A stretch of 64,000 nt of DNA, from contig OY718807.1 in the NCBI GenBank assembly GCA_963070105.1, positions 8,804,483 through 8,868,482 of the forward strand. The letters are read 5' to 3'. Below are positions 51,941-64,000 of the stretch, one piece after another. Position numbers and translations under genes: made by a program. Each line of letters opens with the position of its first letter. Position 1 is the first letter of the stretch. The notes below the pieces were generated by a model. It made no database searches, was not told where the DNA came from, and was given only the letters and a program-made list of their open reading frames with translations. This DNA is from Litomosoides sigmodontis. Taxonomy: Eukaryota; Nematoda; Chromadorea; Rhabditida; Onchocercidae.

Positions 51941-53871
51941 TTAGGCTTTTTGTGCGAGTTCCTTGGCCCGTGCCTTTTCAATTCGTGCTTTCTTTGCCTG
52001 TGAACGAGCTGACATGATACCACCTCCCCAATGTTTCCGGATTTCATCAGCACGTTCGTTGTAATTCGTTATTACCGTTTCTTTCAATTTTGACAAAGCT
52101 GTCTTATCCTCACTGCAAACTTTCAGCATATTAGGCAAGCTTAGAAATCAACAAATCACTTATAAGTAACAGAATTAGCGTGCACGTTTAATTCTAACTG
52201 TGCGTTACGAAACTCCCGTTAACCTAGCCCAACAGAAAATTACAGGATAGAAGGAGCACTTGCTTGAGTTATATACATTTGCATGATTTTTCAAAATTTT
52301 GTGCACTAAGTTTCTACGAAAACAAGCTTCCACTTACGGATTCGTGTCCACGACAGCGATGCAAGAAGTGGTCTTCCGATGAACAACTTGACCAAGACGC
52401 GCCTTTCCTTTGACAATGCAGTATGGCACCTGTAAAATTCTAAGGCTTAATTTTAACGAAATAGGACTAGAAATAATTCACTAGTAATCAGTAAGAATTA
52501 TGATTGCGCAGCTTAGCTTTCGAAATTTGTAAATGTCGATAACTACACATCCTATAAAAAAATAAGATACACTAGAAAGCAGAAACCTAATAGAAATAAG
52601 ATGACGCTCACCTTGAATTTGCGGCAAAGTGCCGGAAGAAAAAGAACAATTTCGATAGGTTCAACATCGTGCGCAATCACAACCAACTGTGCTTTCTTTT
52701 GTTCTACAAGTTTTGTGACTTGGTTTACACCTGACCGGACCACTGGTGGACGCTTTGTCACTTCTTCAGTTTTACCTGCTGCTCGAGCTTCTGCACGTGC
52801 CCTTAGTCGGTCCATTTTCTGGTACTTCGTTTCTGGACGATACTTATCTAGCAAGCGGAACAGCTGCGTGGCTGCAAAGAAGTTAATGAAAAACACCAAA
52901 ATTTGAAGGTCAAAATTTGAAGTTTAAAATTTTTTCTAAAGTCCCGATTTACTGATTAACCAACGCTATCAAAATATCCACTTGCCCTCTAATTTTGAAC
53001 AATGCCAGACACGACCACATTTTTACCGAATGAAACTGAATATAAATTACTTCGAATTATAAATTAAATTAATTGATGCTGCGAGATGACGGTTACAGTA
53101 GACCGGAAAACGAATAAACAGTTCTTTATTCGAAGAAATACTAAATGTGAAGAGCACCGAGTAATATCGAAACTTACCAGTCTGTTTGTCAAGTGTTGTA
53201 CGGAATTGATTGATTGGTGGCGGAATTTTTAGACGCTTCATCAAAACCGCCTTTTGACGTTGCAAGCGAACATACTTGGGCCATCGTACAAATCTAGTCA
53301 GATCTCGTTTTGGCTGAATATCCTGACCTGGAAACGAAACAAAACATATCCACTTTTTTTACACAGAAAACTACATCTACCTAATCAACGAGAGAATACT
53401 GCTATGCAAAAAAAAAAACGACACCTATTGAGAAATTGCGCGGCCGTTTTTCGAATAGCGGATTTCGCTCTTTTTTTGGTGCCTCCACTTTCCTAACAAT
53501 CGGTGGCGGCGGAGCAACTCTCTTCTTGACAATTTTCTTTGAAGGCTATAACAGTTTTACCGATGAAATATGCTTCCAAACATTCCATAAAATGATTTTA
53601 TAAAATAAAGCAATGATTTAGAAAGAGTTTACCATCATCCAAGCTTGCACTCATACTGCAACTGCTAGAAGCACTGATAAACTAAACAATAGCTCGGAAA
53701 TATTTTTATAAACATTCCGTAGATAACTAACTGTTGAAATCATTTAAACCGAAATTGGATGATGCGTGTCTCATCCAGTACAAGTAAAACGTTGCTAAAG
53801 TGATGGAAAGCTATCACTTCAGGCTATCAATCCATCAACAACAAGAAATAAACAATTCAACAACTTACCAT
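51941..53871 (-). CDS. rpl-7A: 60S ribosomal protein L7a (eL8)
   Basis: Large-subunit ribosomal protein with the L7Ae RNA-binding fold. Exons from the 5' end: 53871-53869 (ATG alone), 53545-53425 ([16 protein letters not shown]), 53327-53178 ([20 protein letters not shown] and [20 protein letters not shown]), 52871-52612 ([20 protein letters not shown], then [20 protein letters not shown]), 52429-52338 ([20 protein letters not shown]) and 52112-51941 (EDKTALSKL to RAKELAQKA). Every junction closes in phase. Length is about 265 residues, normal for eL8. The first intron directly follows the start codon (ATG then GTAAGT), common in ribosomal protein genes. No snoRNA was recognised in the introns by eye. 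Confidence 0.95.
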
Positions 53872-54057
53872 GTTCACTGCAATTGCACCCTAAAAAGCGA
53901 TCAAACGAGCCAATACAAACGATTGCCAACAGTTAACAATTTGAAAATGCGGCCGCAGCCCACCGCTTTCCACTAATGAAAATGGAAAGCGTGACGTTGT
54001 CGTTCCAGTGCACCTGACTGGTTCAATAAGTGCAACTTGTGGAAGATGGAAAGAGGT

Positions 54058-54077
54058 GGGGGGGGGGGGGGGGGGGA
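54058..54077. repeat. poly-G homopolymer (20 bases)
   Basis: Twenty G bases in an AT-rich context, about 190 bases upstream of the rpl-7A start codon. Counterpart of the poly-C at 3782-3800. Confidence 0.9.
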
Positions 54078-54546
54078 ATGATGAGGGAGAATATGTGGAA
54101 TTGATAAACTCATGAAAGTGAGTTATTCAGAGATGTGCACTGATCGATGATCGAAAAGAGACGACAGAGACAACAAGATATTTTGTAATAGTTCGTTTCA
54201 GTGATTGCAACAATTTGCAAGACATTTGGATCCAGTTGTATCAGAGATAAAGGATTAAAATAGCACGAATGAAGATGCAGAGTAGGACCTTTTCAAAATA
54301 GTCGCATACTTAAATGGTCAGCTAAATTTCACGCTTCTTTGAATTTGGAGGACAATGATTTTTTCGTTCTTGGAAATTTTCGAATATACTTATTAATTGG
54401 GACTTGCATTTGAGAGATTTCACAAAGTGTTTTCACTGGGTGTTTTAAAGCTTAAATGTTATGTAGTAATCTTTTCTCCGCATGGAAGACAGATGAGACT
54501 AGTAGCTAGAAATTAGTGCTTCAAATTATTTATGTCTTGAAGCGGT

Positions 54547-54862
54547 TATATAAATATTTGAAATATTATCTGGTTCTACTATTTGCACTCCTCTGATCAT
54601 CACGCTTCACTTAAACTTTGATATGTTGGATGATAGGCTGTTGTTATATTATAACGTTTGCTCACCGTAACATTTTCCACAATTGACGTTTGATCGTTCG
54701 TTTTTTTTCCTCTCAATTGTCCAGCATGATTGTTGCTTTGGCTTTTTCTTTTGCCTTTTCTTCTCTCATTTTGTGCTTTTTTTTGCTTTTACTGCTTTTT
54801 TCTTTTTCTGCTTTTTTCTCTATATAAATATTTGAAAAATTACCTGATTCTACTATTTGCAT
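54547..54862. repeat. 41-base direct duplication, 275 bases apart
   Basis: TATATAAATATTTGAAATAT at 54547 and its diverged copy at 54822 both continue to CTACTATTTGCA, with about four differences. On the minus strand the copy at 54822 contains a GTAATT donor-like site that is ATAATA in the other copy. Confidence 0.75.
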
Positions 54863-55048
54863 GTGCTGCACGCACCGCTGAATTAAATTCCAATTTTCGT
54901 GTCCACTTATTTTCATACTGACGAAGAGAGACGATTTACAACTGTAATGTAATCGCGAGTTTCAGAATTGCGATCTTTCGATCGTCTAGGATTTTTAGTT
55001 TCCTTGACTTGAAGCGGAGGCTTTTCAATAAATCATTGCTTACAGAAT

Positions 55049-58000
55049 ATGGCCGAAGACGCCGAAAATTTATTGAGCAAAGCATCAGATAGTAACGAGT
55101 TTGGAGCGCTTTCTCTTAAAAATGAAAAGAGAAAACTAGAAATAACCGATGACACCAAGGTTGTGTGTTTGTTTCTTTTGTCTTTGATGTTTGGAAATTT
55201 CGAATGGATTTGTTTGGCATAGAAAAGGAAATTTGTTTACCTTTAGACGGAGTTAATCTTCTAACATCCGTGCATACATTAACTTGCACATCATCCGATC
55301 AATTTCTTTTAAATCTATTTCATCCCGTACTGTAACATTTTTTTAATACCAGGATTATATTTTCATATTAAATGATTGTAAGAACAACGGATATCCGAAT
55401 ACGACATGGAATAAGTTAAATATTTTCAGGACGACACCAAGGACGGAACGATTAATATTGAACCGAAATATGCAAGTAAACTTATAGGCGGAATATCCGA
55501 AGTGGATCCGGCGGAACATCGGATAACCTATCGGTGAGTTTCCTTTTAGGGATAGTGTATAGGTTATTTCTCGAATAAAAATAATTGCTATGAGAAGTAA
55601 CTATTTATTAAATGTAATATCTCAAATTGGGAAATATCAAGCAATCATTTATTAGAGTTTTGCAGAGTATATCCGCAACGTTGGATCGTTTTAGCAGTGG
55701 TCGCATTGTTGAACTATTCAAATACAATGTCATGGATTGCATTTGCTTCCATTTCCAATTATGTCGACGTTTTCTATGGAATGGTGAGTTAGATTTCTTT
55801 TTTCTGTTCTATTTTAACTTTGCCGCTCTCATGAATCATATGTAAAATTCAAAGGAAAACAAACTGACTTGTTTCGTTATAAGGAGTTACTTTGTCAGAA
55901 AATGTTTATACATTATATTAGAACGTCTTGAATGTTTTTAGTGCTGTTATATATCACTTTATTTCGTTAACTGAGAACGATTTTATATTCTCTTTATTTT
56001 TTCATTTTTTTGAAGAAAATTTTATTCTCTTGAAAAATTCCTTCATTATTTCTCTATGTCATACACTTCAGTTATTATTTTACAGAGCAAGGCAGCGAAT
56101 TGGTTTTCGCTGGTTTTTATAATCTGTACAATACCGGTGGGCTTGCTCGGCATATGGATAAGTAATTCATTCGGGCTTCGTCTTGCTATTCTCATTGCAG
56201 CTTGGGCAAACGGTATTGGTGGTACTGTCCGCCTTATCAGGTGGGATTCTTTTTCGGGATTGTTTGATGTGATTATATTATTATTGGCGGACATATAAAT
56301 TTGCTAACTTGTTCGTAGGTGTGGATGTTACTTTTCGTTTTCGAGATTGGAGTAATGAAATCGAATATGAAATTTATGACATACGACCACTTTTGAAGTA
56401 AAATGACGAGAAGTGTTCCTTTACTTTGTTTTCAAAGCTTCAAGTTTAAGTGGTTACTCTGATAGCATTGCATACCATACATATTTCCACACCTTTTTTT
56501 AGTTCATTTTTGCCACTGCAAATCCGCTTTCCCGTTGGGATTTTTGGACAAGCAGTGGCTGCTTGTGCATATCCGTTTATTATGTTTCTTCCATCAAAAG
56601 TTAGTTTTTAGAAATTTTGCAACATTTTCACACGGATTAAATTTTTTGTAATATTTATTCTTGTTAGGGAAAAACAGCATTTGATTGACATAAGACCGGT
56701 TAAAGGTAAATTCAGGTTGCGGGGTCATGGTTTGCTGGAAATCAGAGAGCATTAGCAACAACCATTGGAATTATGGCAAATCCACTGGGAGTGCTGATGG
56801 CAAACGTTCTTTCTCCCCAAATTGTTCGGGCTCCGATGGATGTAAGGTTTTCATTGAAGTGGTGGCTCAAATTTTCTTCCTTATGGTTTTTGAAGTCGAG
56901 CGGAGTGTAGCGATGTTGTGAGGATAAGAATCGAGATCTCACGAAAGATAAAAACTAGCATTTGCTGGGGCTTAAATCAGACTTGGCCATTATTTTTACT
57001 GACGCTGGCTGATAACGCTGATAGTCCGGTGCAGGAAGCTGGAATGATAATGTGAATTTATTAATAATGCTAGCATATTTTCAGGTGTTAAAAGTAAATA
57101 TTATAACTTTTGTGCCGTGTTTTTTGGCTTGTTTGTTAGCAACTTTCTGCGTAACTCAATCGGAACCACAAATACCACCATCTCAAAGTGCTGCTCAACC
57201 GCAGGTGCCATTCCTTCCTGGTTTGTTTCATGCTTTGTTTCAACACAAGTGTTTCAAAATATTTCAGATAAAATGAATTTGAAAACTGCATGCTTCCATA
57301 GTGCTAATACCTACTTGTTCGCAAATGTCTTATGCTAAAAATGAGCTGTTTTCGACGGAAACAAGTATTATTTGCAGGAGGCGTTCTGTTTCTTGAAAGT
57401 TTAAATATCTAAATGAGGAAGGTTTCCACCAAATTAAAGAGTGATTAAAATTAGTTTTCAATGTCAAGCACTTTTTTCAGGAATCAAACAGTGTTTTACC
57501 AATAAGGCATATGTATTGCTTTTCATAGTAATGGGTGGTGGTATTGGCATGTTTAATTGTCTATATACCGTCATGCAGCAGCTATTTTGTGCAGCGGGAT
57601 ATTCAAATTCATTCTCTGGGCTTTGCGCTGCGTTGATGATTATTGGTGGAGTATTTGGAGCTACTATTTCAGGTATATTTTTTCAATTGCTTTATTTTTG
57701 TTTATTTTTTAGTGTACTTTTTATATGTAGTAGTAGTAGTTGTTTATTCCTTAGTTCTTCGAATTAGATTTATTTTTTCCTCATTTTTTTCATCGTTTAT
57801 TTAAAGAGACATAAAAAAGTGAAACTGTTTTTAGGCATGTTTGTTGATCGAACCAAGCTTTACGAAGAAACCATGAAAGTATGTATGTCTCTGGCTGTCC
57901 TTTTTGGAGTCTTGTTTTTGCAGGTAATGTCTTTGTATTCATATCCTTAAGTCTGTGAAATATATGATAAAATGATGTTTAATTTCTTGCATTGTCTTAA

Positions 58001-59127
58001 TGACGGTAAATAGGCATTATTCCAAAAGTAGGATGTATTTGTTCATGGCAAATTGATGAGATGCTAGAGCGTTAGTCATTTGTGTCTGAATTTACGGTCC
58101 TTAACTAACAATCGATTAAAACCTACTCTGTCGCTCTCCGAAACCGCTTGTGTACTTTAAACCGACGATTCCGACAAATGTCGAAGTTACTACTTGCGGC
58201 AGTAAATTGTTGCATATTTTTCTCACGTTTTAGTTACCTCTATATTCTGGTCTCAGCATTTATCTTGTAATGGCTGCTTTCCTATTCGGTGTTTTCGGAC
58301 TTGCATCATATCCGGTTGGTTTGGAATTAGCATCCGAGTGTACTTTTCCGGTGTCCGAAACGACCTCATCAGGTATTGTGGTACTTAGTGGCCAGGTATG
58401 CTTTCTGTGTTCCGAAGTGCTACAGTCTTTAATGGTTTGGAAATCCAATAATATTAAAGCATTATAATTCGTAAATTATTCCATCTAATTTTGAGACAAC
58501 GGAGCTAAATTATATTAAAGATAAATTGAAGAGCAGTGAATTTTGCACCTTCTAGGTACATTCAATAATTTACGTAGTTATCGCGAATTTACTTGCTCGA
58601 CCATTACAAGAAGCATATAAAGATATTCAAGTTTGCACGGTTGAAGATGAGACCAATTCTACAGCTGTAGCACAAGATAGTTCCATCTCTGTTATCGTGA
58701 GTTTGTCTATTCTAATTTATGCTGTTCTTTTTACTTTTAAACTGAACTCAAACATGATTCATGAATTGCGCAAGTTACAATCTGAGTTGTGCTTTATTTT
58801 TCAAATAGCTCTTACCCGGCTATAGGTGGGTCAATACTTAATTTTGCAGTTTGTTTTTGTGTGCGATACAGATTGCGCTGAATTTATATTTATTTTTTAT
58901 TACTGTTGTTTCAACTTATATTTCAGACATTATCGGCAATAGCTGCCATATTAGCCGTTATACTAATAGTGTTTTTCAAACCAACTTATAAACGAACGAG
59001 GATGGAGAAAAATAGCTCATTAAGTATAAATATAAAAGAGATAAGCGAAAGTCGTCAGCTAAATGATTTGAATCGAACTAAAGATGAATTTTTGGTGCCA
59101 TTGACAGCACAACAAAGCAGTACTTAA
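55049..59127 (+). CDS. SLC49/FLVCR-type major facilitator transporter
   Basis: The FLVCR branch of the MFS exports or imports choline, ethanolamine or heme; the substrate here is not known. ATG 55049 follows a GCTTACAG acceptor by three bases. Exons: 55049-55159 (MAEDAENLLSKASDSN, soluble), 55430-55533, 55666-55783 (RWIVLAVVALLNYSNTMSWI, the family's TM1), 56085 onward (NWFSLVFIICTIPVGLLGIW, AWANGIGGTVRL), 56510 onward (RFPVGIFGQAVAACAYPFIM), 56717 onward (SWFAGNQRALATTIGIMANP), 57085, 57480 (VMGGGIGMFNCLYTVMQQLF), 57836, 58235 (GLASYPVGLELASECTFPVS, ETTSSG), 58557 and 58927-59127. WF, GNxLG and ELTYP-like E-TFPVSE-TSSG motifs match the family. About 12 hydrophobic segments are seen; total is close to 490 residues. 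The stop overlaps AATAAA. Confidence 0.88.
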
Positions 59128-62100
59128 TAAATGGTTATTTTCTCATTAATGTTTTGATTTTCGCATATGGATTCTTGTGTGATTTTCGCATAACGTGTTT
59201 TTGCAAATTATCACTTCCGATACTTATTTTGTGGAGAACTCAATGGAGTCTTTCTGATTTGGTATTTGCTTTTACTGTTTTCATGTAAACATATTCGTTT
59301 ATGATTTTTGCCTGCAAAACCGCACTGTATATTCGTGATTTTTTCGCGTTACCCTTGTTCATTACTTTTCCTTCGTTCTTAACTTTTTCATCCCTTTTTA
59401 AGTTTTATTTTTTCATTTATTCTTGAGCTTACAACATTCATCGATTTGATATTGGTTTTTCATAACAGTAAAAAATTAAGTACAAAGTAATGCTAAACTT
59501 CTCCTTGTCTTAACTTCTCCCTGTCTCAATAAAAAGAGACAATTTTTGATGTACATTTTTGTACTAACGAAGAAGTAGATGCATGTGATGACATGTAAAT
59601 TAATGGAACAGCTTTGAGTGCTGTCACACTTTCCATGTATCTGTGGCAGCTGTAAATGATGTATTTTGTATGCCTCTTTAAAGTATTTTCTAATTTTTAT
59701 TTTTGAGGTGAATTCTTGAAGATACCTTACAATATGCTTTTACTTTATCGAGTTTTACAATATTTCTTATGGCCAATTCATTTATTCATTATGCTAATTT
59801 ACTGTCAAATTATTTGTAGCTAATCTATTTAAACTAGAGATATCAAATCAAATACTATTACCTTTATTCAATTTTATGAGATTTTTTGTGGCCAGTTTGT
59901 TTGTTAATTGATTACAATAATACCCGACATGTGTAGTTTTATTTATCCATTCGTAAATCATTTAATTCCGGTGGAGTAATGCGTTTGACTGTGATTTTAG
60001 CAATTTTCACTGAGTCTCAATTAAACCAGTGACATGTTTTTTTTTTCTCGCTAGTATTCAAAAGGAATGAATTCATTTTCGATTTTTAATTCTGATTTCC
60101 ATTATTCATTCAAAAAATTCAGGTGCACATACTCCATAACTTCGATGTTCTCTATTTTTTGCCTGTTTAATTTTTGCATTACCCGTGTGAATTAATTTTT
60201 ATAAAAGTTATTAATAGGATCCCTTCTTCGCAACATAGTTTTGGTTGAAACCATTGTCATGAATAGTGAAGCTTTAGGATAAGAAGTTTAAAGTGCAGTT
60301 GACAATGTGAACAGATATAAAATCTTACTTTTTTTCCTTCGACTTAGTAAGTTAAGTGTTGACTGACAAAACTAATTACGGCTAATTTTTGGTGTAATGG
60401 AAGAAGAAATTACCGAATCTCAGTTCATATAGTAAATTGATCAAATTAAAAGTTTAATTGTTTTTTAGCATAGTGCTGGAGCGTAAGCTCTATACGACAG
60501 CGTCATTAAACTGAACAAGAATGATCTAAATAAAATTTCAAATAAACAAGAAAATATTAAATAACTTTAGTTAAATGTGTAATCGAAATGTTTCAATACG
60601 AAAATATTGTGGTATAAATTTAGATTTCAAATTGTAGAAAATCGTTGAGGAAAACGAATGCTTCTTAACTTTCACTATTTTAAAAAATCAGTACCAAACG
60701 TAACAATTTTAGTATGCTTTCAAAAATTTATTGCAGTCATAACAAAAGCATTTGTAAGAAGAAAAAATAATAAATAATCTAAGGAGCTTTTTATGAGTAA
60801 TTTTTTGTAATTAAATTGTACGAGCCAATTAAATATTCGATAAAAAAGTAAACCGCATCTTTCTCTCCCTCTCTCTCTCTTCCTTTCCCTCTGGCTTATC
60901 GGCAAATACTGGTTTATGTTAATACCGAAGCTTTCCATTTTGCAAAACTTCTTTCTCCGCAATGAATGAATTTTACTAAAAGAATTTTGTAGCAAATTTC
61001 ACAGAGGGAGGATCGTTTACTTTAGCTTAGATAATTTCTACTATTTTAATTATGAATTTAAATCAGTTCATAAAAGTCAATAACAGGTGTAGATTCAGTT
61101 GTAATACTTTTACACTATCTGTTCATAATTGTGTTTTTGAATGATGAAATTTATGATAAGTGTTATGGATGGGAGAAGTAAAAAATATTTGAAATAATCA
61201 ATGACCCATTATCATATAAATTATAATTGAATAAAACATGGTTTGCTAGTATTTTATTAAATAATAAACCATCAAGTCGGTCTTCTTTTTTTATTTTTCC
61301 ATTTGTAAAGAATTGTTAACTCATTTTTTTTGCCGCATTCCCTTCCTTTTTCAATTCTTTAAAGAAAAAAAAAACTCCGGAAGTTTATTTCATCATATGC
61401 CTTTTTTATTTCTTTTTGGTCAATGCAAAAATTATGCTTATGGAATAGTTGGTTTTTTTTTTTAAAAAAAAGTCTTATTTTGAATAGAGAGATAGACAGA
61501 GAGCGGAAGAGAGAGAGGAAGGAAGAACGGAAAGAAAGCTTCTCGTTCTTTTCCTCATAAATCATCGTTCCTTTTTTTTTTCAACTTCCATTCAATTTGG
61601 TATGCTATCATATCTTTTTACCCATTTCATTTAGCTATCCGATCTTTCCTCTTTTTTTTTTTGCTTCTTCAACAAAAGCTCTTCATATGCCTATCAGCGA
61701 GAAATTTTATGCATTTTGTTCTCTAAATCTTTTACAGCGAAATTATCACTTTCGATTTCTCATCATATTTTTATGTAACTTTTTTTTTGTTGAAATTTTA
61801 AAAATAATTTCAAATAATTTGTAGCAGGAAGGAAAATGTTGCAAAACTGTTTGGAAGAAACGTTTGAATTCGTTTTGTATAATACAATGTAAATTAACGC
61901 ACATTCGTACGTTATTGTAAAAAGTTCAAAAAAAATATTAAATTTAACATTTATTGCTTTATTTTTAAAACCGAAGTTAATCTCTCCTTTTGCTGTTTTG
62001 TTTTTTCATCATCAAAATTCATTGGTATAAAATGAATTGGAGTGAAGAGTGAAATAAAGCTGATCAATTCATGGTTTGGAGAAGAGGAGTGATTGAAGAG

Positions 62101-64000
62101 AGAGAGAGAGATCTGATTAGGTGGAAGTTGTGGGAGGAGGATGAATTGAATTGAAATGAAGTGATTGTGGTGGTGGTGATTAGCATCTGGCATTTGTTGT
62201 TGCATGAAGAAGGAAAAGCCCAAACTTTGAAGGTCAATTAGCTCTAATAGGCAAATGATTTATTGTCCAGACATATGCATGAGGAAAACAGATTGCGGAG
62301 AAGAGTGACCGATAGATAATACCGTGAAGGGAGGTTGGCAGCCAGTTGGTCAAAATCATCCATACCCCTCTTGGGATAAGTAGTATTGTACAGCTGCTGT
62401 TGTTGCTTCTCTACTTCATGTCATATTTTGCACTGAAATTAAAATTTTGAAATGGACTTCCAAATGTCGTTCCTGTGCAGTTGTTCACTTCACCTCCTGA
62501 AATTGCATGAAATATCACATATTAAAAATTTTATTCAACCACAAATTAACGCATAAATAATTTTTTTTTTGTTTTTTTAATTGATTAAGTTAGAGTGCTA
62601 ATAGAAGCATTTGTAAATGTGAAAATTAGCTTGGAATTTACTTTTACATTTGATGATGATGACTGTCATACAAACGTACTGTTTATGCATTAAAATTAAT
62701 TAGTTATATTTTGAAATAATTTTACGCTTTACGTGAAGAATCACTGAAGTGCTTTTAAACATAATTGTGTAAACAAGAAGTGTAAAAAAGAAGGAATCAT
62801 AAAGACATTTAAGTATTTTTAGTAACAATTAAATTTTAAATGTCTCAATCCTACACTTCAAGAAGGAATTCTTGCAGATCACGTGAATGATGAAGTGATA
62901 ATTGAAGAAATTGGGGGAAAATAAAAGAGAATTTACAAATTTGTAATAAACGCTAAGAGCTATTTCGTCCTCTAATTATCAAATGTTAACAACAAAGAAG
63001 CTTTATGCTAATAATCTAAATAGTATCAATTAGCTGAGAGAGAAATTAAATTTAAAATTTCAAAACAATAACATATACACTATCATCCACCAATAGCACG
63101 GTGCATTTCAGAGAAAAAATTTTACGGGCCGCAGCTACTCCTTCCAGGTGGATTACTTCTGGTTGCATCATGTGGTGATGAACTTTGATGCAGTTCGCTT
63201 CAACCTCATGATAGCTTTTGCTTGTTCGGATGTGGTAGAGGGTGAGGTTAGGGATGTTGCTTCAACCTTCTAACTTAGATCTTTCGAGTAACGGTTGCAT
63301 TAGGACGAGTTTTTGCTGATGATAGTTTGTTAAGTAGAAATGTTCGTTTGATTATCTTTTAACAAGTAATCCAATGTTATTAACTAATATGAGTTATTAA
63401 TTTTCATTAATATAAGTTAAATGGTATTAATATAAATAATCCAATGTAGTGAGATAGTAGTAACAGCAAGCGCACCACGCAGTTGACTGTCTTTTTCATG
63501 TAAATTTGTTGTATTGCAATTTAGAGGAGCGGAAAAAGGATGAGCTTCAGATGGGTCATAGACTGTTGCGAAGATGTCATCTAATGAATTAAGTAGAAGT
63601 CAGTGATTGCGTAGTTCTATTAATTTTTTCTTGAATTAACTAAATTGCTAGTCTAAAGAGGTAAAATTAGTCTTTTTCGTGTGAGATGAAAATTTAGCGT
63701 ATTATTTTGCTTTTTGAAGCAAATTTGCAAAATTTCTTTTTCTTTGAGACATTCACCATGTTATGTGGAGGAGCAGAAAAATGCTTGCGGTAATGATGAT
63801 ACCTTAGCTTAGTGATACGAGGTGTAGTAGCATCTTCCTAATCCTTCTCCTATCAGCAATCAACACTCAAGCAAAAAAAAAAATGGAAAAGGTTGAAATG
63901 AGAAAAAGCGATAGTGACTAGAATGATAACTTCATTTTTCCCTCATAACTTAATATTCAGGTGTTTCTAACACGTATTAAGTTAAGTGGTGGTGTAATTA
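59128..64000. other. gene-poor right end
   Basis: Nearly 4.9 kb without a supportable gene. It contains pyrimidine-rich runs (CTCTCTCTCTC near 60864-60880), GA-rich runs near 61488-61530 and 62090-62110, T/A homopolymers and a (TGG)-rich patch near 62165. A minus frame at 62223-61951 with NHHHHNH and Ser/Pro-rich sequence is probably chance. This may be the upstream region of a gene to the right, but no exon was identified. Confidence 0.5.

Larger units (their letters stand above)
53872..55048. other. intergenic between rpl-7A and the transporter
   Basis: Divergent promoters of rpl-7A and the transporter. Contains the G-run at 54058-54077 and a 41-base local duplication (54547-54587 and 54822-54862). 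A minus frame at 54916-54713 reads HENWNLIQRCVQHMQIVES before a possible donor, and another minus frame near 55030-54920 reads PLQVKETKNPRRSKDRNSE. Neither could be built into a gene. Confidence 0.4.

Noticed and set aside
51942..53871. snoRNAs hosted in rpl-7A introns
   Set aside because: Ribosomal protein introns often host them, but no convincing C/D boxes or H/ACA pair could be read by eye.
61951..62223. Minus ORF with a His-rich stretch and Ser/Pro-rich sequence
   Set aside because: Low-complexity GTG/GGA-type repeats on the plus strand account for it; no acceptor, donor or homology seen.

Overview
The window looks like nuclear DNA of a nematode. Genes are split into many short exons with GT-AG introns. 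Many start codons sit a few bases after a strong 3' splice site, the arrangement expected for spliced-leader trans-splicing. The DNA is AT-rich with long simple repeats. Several genes are recognisable orthologues of nematode genes: mec-3, unc-18, a syntaxin-6 SNARE, ift-81 and pofut-1. Some AT-rich features suggest a spirurid or other parasitic nematode, but the species cannot be fixed from sequence alone. No bacterial or phage genes, CRISPR arrays or convincing tRNA genes were seen.

Layout, left to right. A WDR6-like WD-repeat gene (minus, cut by the left edge) is followed by a 19-base poly-C run and a 106-base tandem repeat. unc-18 (plus, 13 exons) follows; its first intron contains a complete coiled-coil gene on the opposite strand. 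Next come pofut-1 (minus), a syntaxin-6 type SNARE (minus) and a doubtful small ORF. ift-81 (plus) has a perfect X-box ciliary promoter motif upstream. A multi-exon minus gene then ends in a phosphatase-like segment that lacks the catalytic arginine.

The middle holds two paralogous genes in tandem (minus), each with two BED zinc fingers. They are followed by a CA-rich microsatellite and a giant AAT microsatellite of about 1.65 kb. mec-3, the LIM-homeobox selector of touch neuron fate, follows on the plus strand, and then a second AAT tract of about 580 bases. A classical protein tyrosine phosphatase, a small tail-anchored membrane protein and a TAF6-like histone-fold gene follow, all plus and the last two close enough to be an operon. 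rpl-7A (minus) and an SLC49/FLVCR-type transporter (plus) close the gene-bearing part. The last 4.9 kb shows no supportable gene.

The genes do not form one pathway. Several serve neurons or cilia (unc-18, mec-3, ift-81); others are housekeeping (rpl-7A, WDR6-like, pofut-1, syntaxin-6). The most interesting items are the antisense gene nested in unc-18, the BED-finger pair, the arginine-less phosphatase-like protein, the apparent frame break in ift-81, the truncated syntaxin-6 and the strand-switching AAT array. Exon coordinates were read by eye from splice consensus and reading frame and should be treated as models.
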